DNA of 64,000 nucleotides from Streptomyces venezuelae (lineage in GTDB: Bacteria > Actinomycetota > Actinomycetes > Streptomycetales > Streptomycetaceae): assembly GCF_008642295.1 (NCBI RefSeq), contig NZ_CP029190.1:5005501-5069500 (forward strand). The letters are read 5' to 3'. The position numbers and the translations under genes were made by a program. Shown here piece by piece: positions 9,299 to 16,842 of this stretch. Below the pieces are notes generated by a model. That model was given only the letters and a program-made list of their open reading frames with translations, had not been told where the DNA came from and did not search any database. Each line of letters begins with the position of its first letter. The first letter of the stretch is position 1.

Positions 9299-9458
9299 GG
9301 GTGTCATCACTCCGTGGCAACGACAGGTTCCGGCTCCGGTTGTGGGCGTGTGGGGTTCTGTCCGCAGATGGACACCCACATCCAGCCCCGCCCGCTTCCC
9401 GGCGGGGGCATATGTGTTCGAGGGGTGGTGAAATGTTTCTGCGGTGATGGGTCGTAGG

Positions 9459-9480
9459 TATAGTTTTTTCAAGGAGGTGG
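9459..9480 (+). promoter_or_regulatory. Promoter -10 and ribosome binding site of vapB
   Basis: TATAGT at 9459-9464 is followed by an AT-rich run and AAGGAGGTGG at 9471-9480, the strongest ribosome binding site in the window, 6 bases before the ATG at 9487. The local base composition is clearly lower in G+C than its surroundings, consistent with imported DNA. Confidence 0.6.
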
Positions 9481-9486
9481 ATATCC

Positions 9487-9732
9487 ATGGCGAAGACTGT
9501 GATCGATCTCGATGAGGAAGCGCTCGCCCTTGCCGCGCAGGCGCTGGGGACGAAGACCAAGAAGGACACCGTGAACGCCGCGCTGGCGGAAATAGGAGCA
9601 CGGGTCAGAAGGGAAAGGGCGCTCGCCAGGCTCCTTGCGCTTGATGAGGACGGCGCGTTCGACAAGGGGCGGGAGCCGGGCTTCAAGGAGGAGGTGCGCG
9701 GATCGTGGGAGAAGGCGACGGCCAGTTCCTGA
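9487..9732 (+). CDS. vapB: VapB-type antitoxin
   Basis: 81 aa protein. The N terminus (KTVIDLDEEALALAAQALGTKTKKDTVNAAL) is the ribbon-helix-helix DNA-binding domain of actinobacterial VapB antitoxins. The C-terminal half is the flexible toxin-neutralising tail with FDKGREPGFKEE. It should bind and inhibit the PIN-domain toxin encoded next and repress its own promoter. The stop overlaps the toxin GTG start by 28 bases, which couples the two genes. It sits beside a recombinase inside an interrupted core gene pair, so it probably entered with that element. Confidence 0.88.
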   Translation: MAKTVIDLDEEALALAAQALGTKTKKDTVNAALAEIGARVRRERALARLLALDEDGAFDKGREPGFKEEVRGSWEKATASS

Positions 9733-10133
9733 TCGACACCTCGGCAGCGCACCGCATCACCTTGCCCGGCCCGTATGCCACCTGGCGCGGTGCTATGGGG
9801 GCCGGCCGGATCGGGATGTGCGCGGCGACGGAGGTCGAGGTGCTGTACTCGGTGCGGTCGGCCGGCCAGTACGCCGAGATGCGCGACGCTCTCGGTGACC
9901 TCTACACCTGGTACGGGATCCCCGACGGGGTCTGGGCGGAGACCCTCGCGCTCCAGTCGACGCTGGCAGAGGCCGGGGCCCTGCGCTCCGCCGGACTCGT
10001 CGACCTCGTCGTGGCGGTGACCGCCCGGCACCACCGGCTCACCGTCCTGCACTACGACCGGGACTTCGAGACGATCGCGAAGCACACGGATCTGCGGACC
10101 CGCTGGCTCGCGGAACCCGGAAGCATCGACTGA
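9705..10133 (+). CDS. vapC: VapC-type PIN-domain toxin ribonuclease
   Basis: 142 aa PIN-domain endoribonuclease. The metal-binding acidic residues are in place: D11 (FLIDTSA), E43 (TEVEVLYS), D100 (GLVDLVVAVTA) and D118/D120 (HYDRDF). In this family such toxins cut tRNA or rRNA and are held inactive by the cognate VapB. The GTG start at 9705 lies inside the end of vapB, with GGAGGTGCGCGGATC upstream. The catalytic site is intact and there is no frameshift, so the pair is probably functional. Confidence 0.88.
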   Translation: MGEGDGQFLIDTSAAHRITLPGPYATWRGAMGAGRIGMCAATEVEVLYSVRSAGQYAEMRDALGDLYTWYGIPDGVWAETLALQSTLAEAGALRSAGLVDLVVAVTARHHRLTVLHYDRDFETIAKHTDLRTRWLAEPGSID

Positions 10134-10147
10134 ATGTCCTGACGGGC

Positions 10148-10765
10148 ATGAACATGCACAACACACAGCCTCCGGCAGCGGCCGGGGGCTGTCTCGGCGG
10201 GGTGGCCAAGGTCGTGGCCGTCCTCGTGGTCCTGCCCCTCCGGGCGGTCTGGGTGTGCTTCGTCTGGGTCTGCCGGGTGATCGGGCGGTATCTGCTGGCG
10301 CCGCTCGTCACCTATGTGCTGGAGCCGGTGGTCCGGTTCACCGGGTGGGTGCTCGGGTGGGTGCTGCGGATCTTCGTCGGGTGGCCCTGCCGGTTCCTGT
10401 GGCGGTATCTCCTCAAGCCCGTCGGGCAGTTCCTCCATCTGTATCTGCTCGCTCCCGTGGGGCGGTTCCTCTTCCGCTGGGTGCTGCAACCCCTCGGGCA
10501 CGCCGCCGTGTGGCTGGCCGGGGTGCTGATGGAGTACCTGTTCGCGCCCCTGTACCGGTACGTCCTCACGCCCCTCGGGCATCTGACCGTCTGGGCCTGG
10601 GACATCGCCGGGCGGATCCTGAGGGTCCTCGGCTGGGTGCTGATCGGCTGGGCGGCGGTCAAGGTCTACACGTACGTGCTCAAGCCGCTCGGCCACATCC
10701 TGCGCGATGCCTGGCGGGCCGTCCGCGCGGCAGCGCGCGAAGCACGCATCGCCCTGTTCGGGTAG
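10148..10765 (+). CDS. Hypothetical protein with repeated hydrophobic PLG motifs
   Basis: 205 aa, not assigned to a named family. After a short polar lead (MNMHNTQPPAAAGG), nearly the whole chain is hydrophobic or aromatic with Arg/Lys spaced through it. It is built from repeats of the form Tyr/Trp-(Leu/Val)-Leu-x-Pro-(Leu/Val)-Gly-(His/Arg/Gln): YLLKPVGQF, YLLAPVGRF, WVLQPLGH, YVLTPLGH, YVLKPLGH. The spacing alternates between about 12 and 30 residues. The Pro and Arg inside each unit argue against ordinary membrane helices; membrane-surface amphipathic segments are possible. A basic C-terminal helix follows (RDAWRAVRAAAREARIALFG). The start lies 14 bases after vapC without a clear ribosome binding site. 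Confidence 0.6.
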   Translation: MNMHNTQPPAAAGGCLGGVAKVVAVLVVLPLRAVWVCFVWVCRVIGRYLLAPLVTYVLEPVVRFTGWVLGWVLRIFVGWPCRFLWRYLLKPVGQFLHLYLLAPVGRFLFRWVLQPLGHAAVWLAGVLMEYLFAPLYRYVLTPLGHLTVWAWDIAGRILRVLGWVLIGWAAVKVYTYVLKPLGHILRDAWRAVRAAAREARIALFG

Positions 10766-10918
10766 AGGTCGCAGGCAGCCGGGCGGAACCGGCGAGGGCA
10801 CGGGCGCGTACTCTGGGTAGTACGACAGCCGTAGGCGCGGCCCAGGAGCCGCCCCCGCTGCGCAAGACGTCACAGGGCGGAGCCTGAGCGCTCGCGCCCC
10901 GCACAAGGAGAAGAACCA

Positions 10919-11749
10919 CTGGGCAAGCGACAGCCCGAAGGCCCGCCACCCGCACCCGCGGTGCAGCGCATCCGACTGCGCTACACCAAGCGCGGTCGCC
11001 TCCGGTTCACCAGCCACCGAGACTTCCAGCGTGCCTTTGAGCGGGCCCTGCGCCGCGCCGAAGTGCCGATGGCGTACTCGGCCGGCTTCACCCCCCACCC
11101 GAAGGTCTCGTACGCGAACGCCGCCCCCACGGGCACCGGCAGCGAGGCCGAATACCTGGAGATCGCGCTCACCGCGCACCGCGACCCCGAGCGGCTCCGC
11201 GAGCTGCTCGACGAGTCGCTGCCCGCCGGGCTCGACATCACCGACGCCGTCGAGGCCCGCACCTCCGGCCTCGCCGACCGGCTCACCGCGTCCGTCTGGG
11301 AGCTGCGGCTCGACGGCGTGGAGCCCGCCGACGCCGAGCAGGCCGTCACCGCCTTCCTCGCGGCCGAGACCGTGGAGGTCCAGCGGCGCACGAAGAACGG
11401 CATGCGGACCTTCGACACCCGGGGGGCCGTGGCGAGCATCGAAACGCATCCCGCTCCGGCTGCCCCGGCTGATAGGCCGCAGGACAATGCCTGTGCGATA
11501 CTGCGGCTGGTTGTTCGGCACGTGACACCTGCCGTCCGACCCGACGACGTCCTGTCCGGTCTCCGAGCTGTGGCCGACCTGGCGCCGCCGGTCCCCGCAG
11601 CGGTGACCAGGCTGGCGCAGGGGCTCTTCGACGAGGAGTCCGGCACGGTGACCGACCCGCTCGCGCCCGACCGCGAGGCTGTCACGGCCGCCCCACCCAC
11701 GGCCGCCGTAGCCGCCGCCGCGAAGGCGCCGGAAGGTCCCGCCGCGTAA
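10919..11749 (+). CDS. TIGR03936-family radical SAM-associated protein, probable CTG start
   Basis: DUF2344/TIGR03936 protein, the usual partner of the TIGR03960 radical SAM enzyme at 5879-7807. The conserved N-terminal block VQRIRLRYTKRGRLRFTSHRDF, then MAYSAGFTPHPKVSYANA and TGTGSEAEYLEIAL, are family hallmarks. The C-terminal 40 residues are Ala/Pro-rich. No ATG or GTG lies at the expected start. AAGGAG at 10905-10910 is correctly spaced for a CTG at 10919, which would begin the protein LGKRQPEGPPPAPAVQ (276 aa). The alternative GTG at 10961 (262 aa, stop shared) has no ribosome binding site. I favour CTG. The family's role is unknown; fusion proteins in other bacteria indicate that it works directly with its radical SAM partner. 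Confidence 0.82.
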   Translation: MGKRQPEGPPPAPAVQRIRLRYTKRGRLRFTSHRDFQRAFERALRRAEVPMAYSAGFTPHPKVSYANAAPTGTGSEAEYLEIALTAHRDPERLRELLDESLPAGLDITDAVEARTSGLADRLTASVWELRLDGVEPADAEQAVTAFLAAETVEVQRRTKNGMRTFDTRGAVASIETHPAPAAPADRPQDNACAILRLVVRHVTPAVRPDDVLSGLRAVADLAPPVPAAVTRLAQGLFDEESGTVTDPLAPDREAVTAAPPTAAVAAAAKAPEGPAA

Positions 11750-11845
11750 GGACGCGTTGCCGCGCAGCCCTGGTACTCGGGAGCCACCTGGGTCGGGCCG
11801 CGCACAGACCTGAAGACTTCCGCCAGGCCGTGCACATCTTGCGTA

Positions 11846-11926
11846 CGGAACCGGCGGCCATGGACCTACAGCTCCCGTGAGGCGAACGCGCCCCGGAGGC
11901 CGGTTCCGCGCACAGCGCACGGAACC
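11846..11926 (+). promoter_or_regulatory. Mutually exclusive hairpins in the rne leader
   Basis: CGGAACCGGC at 11846-11855 can pair with GCCGGTTCCG at 11899-11908 (10 bp, perfect). The same GGTTCCG at 11902-11908 can instead pair with CGGAACC at 11920-11926. The two structures exclude each other. They lie 60-140 bases upstream of the rne start in a 233-base gap, so a regulatory leader is plausible. The function is inferred only. Confidence 0.45.
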
Positions 11927-11982
11927 GAGCCGGACCGGATGTCAGCCGCGGCGCCCGGGAGCGTGACGGGAGAACCGCCCGC

Positions 11983-14900
11983 ATGCTCGACAACGAAATC
12001 AACGAAAACCCCGCCGCCGGAGCCGACAGCCCCAGCGACAACCTGCCGCCGCGCCGGCGCCGCCGCGCGGCGTCCCGGCCGGCCGGCCCGCCGGGAGCCA
12101 CGGCCGCCGCCGAGGCCGCTCCGGTCACCGAGGCCGTCGAGGCCGCTCCGGCTCCGGTCGCTGCCGCCGAAGAGGCTCCGGCTGCTGCTCCGGCGCGTAC
12201 GCGTCGTCGGGCCACTCGTGCTGCGACCGCTCCGGTCGCCGAGGCTGCTCCGGTTGAGGCCGTCGAGGCCGTCGAGGCTGCTCCGGTGGTGGAGCCGGTG
12301 GCGGAGGAGGCCCCCAAGGGCCGTACCCGTCGTCGTGCCACCCGTGCGGTGGCGGCGCCCGCCGCCGAGGCCGCTCCGGTCACCGAGGCCGTCGAGGCCG
12401 CTCCGGCTCCGGTCGCTGCCGCCGAAGAGGCTCCGGCTGCTGCTCCGGCGCGTACGCGTCGTCGGGCCACTCGTGCTGCGACCGCTCCGGTCGCCGAGGC
12501 TGCTCCGGTTGAGGCCGTCGAGGCCGTCGAGGCTGCTCCGGTGGTGGAGCCGGTGGCGGAGGAGGCCCCCAAGGGCCGTACCCGTCGTCGTGCCACCCGT
12601 GCCGTGACCGCGCCCGCCGTCGAGGCCGCTCCGGCCGCCGAGGCCCCGCAGGCGCAGGCCCCGCAGGAGACCAAGGAAGTCGCCAAGGCGACCGTGACCG
12701 TGGCCGACGCCATCGACGCCCCGAAGGGCCGTGGCCGCCGCCGCGCCACCCGCGGCACCGCCCCCGCTGCTGCCGCCGCCCCGCAGGCCGAGCCGGCCGC
12801 CGCCCAGCCGGAGGCCGAGGCACCCGCGCCGCGCACCCGCCGTGCCGTGCGTCCCGCCGTCGCCGTCTTCCAGGCGCCGGTGTTCACCGAGCCGATGTTC
12901 CAGACCCCGGAGACCGCCGCCGCGGCTGCCGCTGCCGCCGCCGCACAGGTCGAGGCGGAGGAGGTCGAGGAGGAGCTCGCCGAGGAAGCCGAGACCGAGG
13001 CCGTCGCCGAGGTCCAGGCCCCGGCCGAGCAGCCCGCCGGCCGCCGCCGTCGCCGCCGTGGCGGTGCCGTCGCGCCCGAGCCGGTCGTCGAGGAGGCTCC
13101 CGCCGAGGAAGCCGCCGAGGCCGAGGCCGAGGAGTTCGAGGAAGAGGAGACCGACGAGACGGGCGAGCGTCCGTCCCGCCGTCGCCGCCGCGGTGGCCGT
13201 CGCCGTCGTCGGGGCGAGGCTGCCGAGCTCGACGAGTCCTCCGAGGAAGAGGCCGAAGAGGCCGAGGAAGAGCACGAGGAGTCCGAGGAGGAGGAGTCCG
13301 AGGAGGGCGCCGCGCTCGGTTCCAGCTCCAGCCGCCGTCGCCGTCGCCGTCGCCGTCGCTCCGGTGACGCCGGCCCCGAGGCCGAGACGGGCGAGGAGGA
13401 CGGCGTCCGTACGGTCGTCAAGGTCCGCGAGCCGCGCCCGGCCCGGGAGAAGGCCGAGTCCGGTGCCGGCGCGGACGAGGTGCAGTCCATCAAGGGCTCC
13501 ACCCGCCTGGAGGCGAAGAAGCAGCGCCGCCGCGAGGGCCGCGAGCAGGGCCGCCGCCGCGTCCCGATCATCACCGAGGCCGAGTTCCTGGCCCGCCGTG
13601 AGGCCGTCGAGCGGGTGATGGTCGTGCGCCAGAACGGCGACCGCACCCAGATCGGCGTCCTCGAGGACAACGTGCTCGTCGAGCACTACGTCAACAAGGA
13701 GCAGGCCACCTCGTACGTCGGCAACGTCTACCTGGGCAAGGTCCAGAACGTGCTGCCCTCGATGGAGGCCGCCTTCATCGACATCGGCAAGGGCCGCAAC
13801 GCCGTCCTGTACGCCGGTGAGGTCAACTTCGAGGCGCTCGGCATGGCCAACGGGCCGCGCCGCATCGAGTCCGCCCTCAAGTCCGGCCAGTCGGTCCTGG
13901 TGCAGGTCACCAAGGACCCGATCGGCCACAAGGGCGCCCGCCTCACCAGCCAGGTCTCGCTGCCCGGCCGCTACCTGGTCTACGTGCCCGAGGGCTCGAT
14001 GACCGGCATCAGCCGCAAGCTGCCCGACACCGAGCGGGCCCGTCTGAAGACCATCCTCAAGAAGATCGTCCCCGAGGACGCGGGTGTCATCGTGCGCACC
14101 GCCGCCGAGGGCGCGAGCGAGGACGAGCTGCGCCGCGACGTCGAGCGTCTGCAGGCCCAGTGGGAGGACATCCAGAAGAAGTCCAAGCAGATCTCGACCT
14201 CTTCGCCGAGCCTGCTGTACGGCGAGCCGGACATGACCGTCCGGGTCGTGCGCGACATCTTCAACGAGGACTTCTCCAAGGTCATCGTCAGCGGTGACGA
14301 GGCGTGGCAGACCATCCACGGCTATGTCTCGCACGTGGCCCCGGACCTGGCCGACCGGCTCTCGCGCTGGACCTCCGAGGTCGATGTCTTCGCGACGTAC
14401 CGGATCGACGAGCAGCTCGCCAAGGCGCTCGACCGCAAGGTGTGGCTGCCCTCGGGCGGCTCCCTGGTGATCGACAAGACCGAGGCGATGGTCGTCATCG
14501 ACGTCAACACCGGCAAGTTCACCGGCCAGGGCGGCAACCTCGAGGAGACCGTCACCCGGAACAACCTGGAGGCGGCCGAGGAGATCGTGCGCCAGCTGCG
14601 GCTGCGCGACCTCGGCGGCATCGTCGTCATCGACTTCATCGACATGGTGCTGGAGTCCAACCGGGACCTGGTGCTGCGGCGCATGCTGGAGTGCCTGGGC
14701 CGGGACCGTACGAAGCACCAGGTCGCCGAGGTCACCTCGCTGGGCCTGGTCCAGATGACCCGCAAGCGGGTGGGCCAGGGCCTGCTGGAGTCCTTCTCCG
14801 AGACCTGCGTCCACTGCAACGGGCGCGGTGTGATCGTGCACATGGAGCAGCCGACGGCCGTCGGTGGCGGTGGCAACGGCAAGCGCGCCAAGAAGCGCGG

Positions 14901-15840
14901 CGGCCGGGCCCACGAGCACGAGCACGAGGGCGTGGAGGTCGTCGAGGCCGTGGAGACGGTGGCCGAGGTCGAGGCGGAGGTCGCCGAGCCGGTGGCGCTG
15001 CCGGAGCCGTCGTTCGTCCCGGACGAGGAGCTGTACAGCAGCCCGGCCGAGGCCGAGGCCGCCGCGGGCCTGAGCTCGCGCCGCAACCGCCGTCGCGCCA
15101 CCCGTAAGGCCACTGCTCCGGCCGGCGCCCCGCGCGGCGCCGCGGCCCCGGTCGCCGAGCCGGTCGCGGTCGTCGAGACCGTGGCGGAGCCGGTCGTGGA
15201 GGCGGAGCCGGTGACCGAGCCCGCGGACACGGTCCTGGAGCCGGCCGCGGAGGTCGTCGCCGAGGCCGTCGCCGAGCCGGTCGTGGAGGCCGCACCGGCC
15301 CGGACCCGGCGCCGGGCGACCCGTAAGGCCACCGCTCCGGCGGGGGCGCCGAAGCAGGCCGAGACCGTGGTGGAGGCCCCGGCCGCCGAGCCGGCCGAGG
15401 TGCCCGAGCCCGTCGTGGCGGCTCCGGCCGAGCCGGTCGCGGCGGCCGAGCCCGAGCCGGTCGTGGAGGCCGCTCCGGCCCGTCCGCGGCGCCGGGCGAC
15501 CCGTAAGGCCACCGCTCCGGCCGGTTCGCCGGCGGGAGCCGAGGCCGCGGTCGTGGTCGTGACGGCTCCGGAGGCCGCCCCGGCCGCCGCCGAGCCCGAG
15601 GCCCCGGCCGCCGAGGAGGCGGCTCCGGTCAAGAAGACGGCGGCGCGCAAGACGGCTGCCAAGAAGGCCCCGGCGAAGAAGGTGACGGCCGCCAAGAAGA
15701 CGGCCGCCACCAAGAAGACGGCGGCTGCGAAGAAGACCACGACGGCCAAGAAGACCGTGAAGAAGGCAGTGGCGAAGAAGACCGCGGCGGCGGAGCAGCA
15801 GTCGCTCCCGTCCGTCTCGGCCGCCACCGACGAAGCCTGA
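11983..15840 (+). CDS. rne: Ribonuclease E/G, long actinobacterial form
   Basis: 1285 aa single-strand endoribonuclease for mRNA decay and rRNA/tRNA processing. The catalytic core lies centrally, about residues 525-955: an S1-like domain with YVGNVYLGKVQNVLPSMEAA, the DNase I-like metal residues D840 (MVVIDVNTG) and D884 (GIVVIDFID), and the Zn-link C942-VH-C945. The spacing D884 to C942 equals that in E. coli RNase E (346 to 404). Long disordered arms flank the core. The N-terminal ~500 residues are Ala/Glu/Pro-rich with repeated RRRATR units, an acidic stretch and Arg clusters. The C-terminal arm repeats RRRATRKATAPAG three times and ends in a Lys/Ala histone H1-like tail. Such arms normally bind RNA and degradosome partners. 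The start at 11983 follows GGGAGAACCGCCCGC. Confidence 0.95.
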   Translation: MLDNEINENPAAGADSPSDNLPPRRRRRAASRPAGPPGATAAAEAAPVTEAVEAAPAPVAAAEEAPAAAPARTRRRATRAATAPVAEAAPVEAVEAVEAAPVVEPVAEEAPKGRTRRRATRAVAAPAAEAAPVTEAVEAAPAPVAAAEEAPAAAPARTRRRATRAATAPVAEAAPVEAVEAVEAAPVVEPVAEEAPKGRTRRRATRAVTAPAVEAAPAAEAPQAQAPQETKEVAKATVTVADAIDAPKGRGRRRATRGTAPAAAAAPQAEPAAAQPEAEAPAPRTRRAVRPAVAVFQAPVFTEPMFQTPETAAAAAAAAAAQVEAEEVEEELAEEAETEAVAEVQAPAEQPAGRRRRRRGGAVAPEPVVEEAPAEEAAEAEAEEFEEEETDETGERPSRRRRRGGRRRRRGEAAELDESSEEEAEEAEEEHEESEEEESEEGAALGSSSSRRRRRRRRRSGDAGPEAETGEEDGVRTVVKVREPRPAREKAESGAGADEVQSIKGSTRLEAKKQRRREGREQGRRRVPIITEAEFLARREAVERVMVVRQNGDRTQIGVLEDNVLVEHYVNKEQATSYVGNVYLGKVQNVLPSMEAAFIDIGKGRNAVLYAGEVNFEALGMANGPRRIESALKSGQSVLVQVTKDPIGHKGARLTSQVSLPGRYLVYVPEGSMTGISRKLPDTERARLKTILKKIVPEDAGVIVRTAAEGASEDELRRDVERLQAQWEDIQKKSKQISTSSPSLLYGEPDMTVRVVRDIFNEDFSKVIVSGDEAWQTIHGYVSHVAPDLADRLSRWTSEVDVFATYRIDEQLAKALDRKVWLPSGGSLVIDKTEAMVVIDVNTGKFTGQGGNLEETVTRNNLEAAEEIVRQLRLRDLGGIVVIDFIDMVLESNRDLVLRRMLECLGRDRTKHQVAEVTSLGLVQMTRKRVGQGLLESFSETCVHCNGRGVIVHMEQPTAVGGGGNGKRAKKRGGRAHEHEHEGVEVVEAVETVAEVEAEVAEPVALPEPSFVPDEELYSSPAEAEAAAGLSSRRNRRRATRKATAPAGAPRGAAAPVAEPVAVVETVAEPVVEAEPVTEPADTVLEPAAEVVAEAVAEPVVEAAPARTRRRATRKATAPAGAPKQAETVVEAPAAEPAEVPEPVVAAPAEPVAAAEPEPVVEAAPARPRRRATRKATAPAGSPAGAEAAVVVVTAPEAAPAAAEPEAPAAEEAAPVKKTAARKTAAKKAPAKKVTAAKKTAATKKTAAAKKTTTAKKTVKKAVAKKTAAAEQQSLPSVSAATDEA
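12104..12602 (+). repeat. Perfect direct duplication inside rne (255-base period)
   Basis: 12104-12347 (about 244 bases) is repeated without mismatch at 12359-12602. The offset is 255 bases, exactly 85 codons, so the frame is kept. Each unit encodes APVTEAVEAAPAPVAAAEE..., then two RTRRRATR blocks. Perfect identity including third positions means a very recent duplication or an assembly artefact. Confidence 0.9.
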
Positions 15841-15856
15841 TCCACCCCGTCCGGTT

Positions 15857-15895
15857 CGGCTCCGCCCGGCACCCCTGTGGTGCCGGGCGGAGCCG
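15857..15895 (+). terminator. rne terminator hairpin
   Basis: CGGCTCCGCCCGGCACC at 15857-15873 pairs perfectly with 15879-15895 (17 bp, loop CCTGT), 16 bases after the rne stop. It is a strong stem without a U run. Confidence 0.88.
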
Positions 15896-15942
15896 TTCCC
15901 GTTCCCGGGCGGGGCCCGGGTCTGGCCCGTTCCGGGGCCGGT

Positions 15943-15972
15943 TTGACCTCTTAAACCTCTGGCACGTAACCT
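15943..15972 (+). promoter_or_regulatory. Housekeeping (HrdB-type) promoter of rplU-rpmA
   Basis: TTGACC at 15943-15948 and TAACCT at 15967-15972, spacing 18, match the vegetative sigma consensus well. It leaves a ~135-base leader before the rplU GTG at 16114. Confidence 0.7.
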
Positions 15973-16113
15973 TGCATGTCGGCGTGCCCATGTGTGCGCC
16001 AGCTCCTGAGCACCTCACCTCCCGGGCTTTGCGGCGCGGGGGAGGCCGCCTCGTGTTTCGGCGGGGGTCGGCTGGCTTCAGGGGTTCCCGAATCGAGCGA
16101 GAGAGAGATCCGC

Positions 16114-16434
16114 GTGTACGCCATCGTGCGCAGCGGTGGTCGCCAGCACAAGGTTGCTGTCGGCGACATCGTTGAGGTTGACAAGATTTCCACTGCCAAT
16201 GTTGGCGACACGGTCGAGCTCTCGACCCTGCTCGTTGTCGACGGCGACGCCGTGACCAGCGACCCGTGGGTCCTGGCCGGGATCAAGGTCACGGCCGAGG
16301 TCGTGGACCACCACAAGGGCGCCAAGATCGACATCCTGCGCTACAAGAACAAGACCGGCTACCGCCGTCGCCAGGGTCACCGCCAGCAGTACACGGCGAT
16401 CAAGGTCACCGGCATTCCGACGGCTGCGAAGTAA
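16114..16434 (+). CDS. rplU: 50S ribosomal protein L21
   Basis: 106 aa, full length. It begins [18 protein letters not shown], with the L21 signature [14 protein letters not shown]. The C-terminal [21 protein letters not shown] is the rRNA-binding end. The start is GTG at 16114, since L21 always begins at Met-Tyr-Ala; the frame is open upstream but that part is not conserved. GAGAGAGAT precedes it. rpmA follows after 13 bases, forming the conserved rplU-rpmA-obg block. Confidence 0.97.
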   Translation: MYAIVRSGGRQHKVAVGDIVEVDKISTANVGDTVELSTLLVVDGDAVTSDPWVLAGIKVTAEVVDHHKGAKIDILRYKNKTGYRRRQGHRQQYTAIKVTGIPTAAK

Positions 16435-16447
16435 GAGGGACTGAGCA

Positions 16448-16702
16448 ATGGCACACAAGAAGGGCGCATCGTCCACCCGGAACGGTCGCGACTCCAATGC
16501 CCAGCGGCTCGGCGTGAAGCGCTTCGGCGGTCAGGTCGTTTCCGCTGGTGAGATCCTCGTCCGCCAGCGCGGCACCCACTTCCACCCGGGCGCCGGCGTC
16601 GGCCGTGGTGGCGACGACACCCTGTTCGCCCTGCTTCCCGGCGCGGTGCAGTTCGGCACCCACCGTGGCCGCAAGGTCGTGAACATCGTTCCGGCCGCCT
16701 GA
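16448..16702 (+). CDS. rpmA: 50S ribosomal protein L27
   Basis: 84 aa, full length. The N terminus [20 protein letters not shown] is the L27 arm that reaches the peptidyl transferase centre. It is followed by [22 protein letters not shown] and the [17 protein letters not shown] block. There is no cleavable N-terminal extension of the Firmicute type. AAGAGGGACTGAGCA gives the ribosome binding site. Confidence 0.97.
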   Translation: MAHKKGASSTRNGRDSNAQRLGVKRFGGQVVSAGEILVRQRGTHFHPGAGVGRGGDDTLFALLPGAVQFGTHRGRKVVNIVPAA

Positions 16703-16732
16703 TCTTCTTAGATCAAGCGTTCGTAACTTTCT

Positions 16733-16783
16733 GAGGGCGGATCTCTGTCTTCCCGGCGTATGCCGGGAAGCGGGTCCGCCCTC
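16733..16783 (+). terminator. Two-part hairpin terminator after rpmA
   Basis: Outer stem GAGGGCGGA (16733-16741) pairs with TCCGCCCTC (16775-16783). Inner stem CTTCCCGGC (16749-16757) pairs with GCCGGGAAG (16762-16770). It separates rpmA from obg and may only attenuate, since obg is usually coexpressed. Confidence 0.75.
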
Positions 16784-16842
16784 GGCGCGTTACACAGGTT
16801 GTAGTGCACAGAACTTTTCCGTACATATCTGGAGGAACAACC

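Noticed and set aside
12104..12602. Repeats in rne as a CRISPR-like or mobile repeat
   Set aside because: Only two in-frame copies inside a coding region, no spacers and no cas genes. No CRISPR array was seen anywhere in the window.
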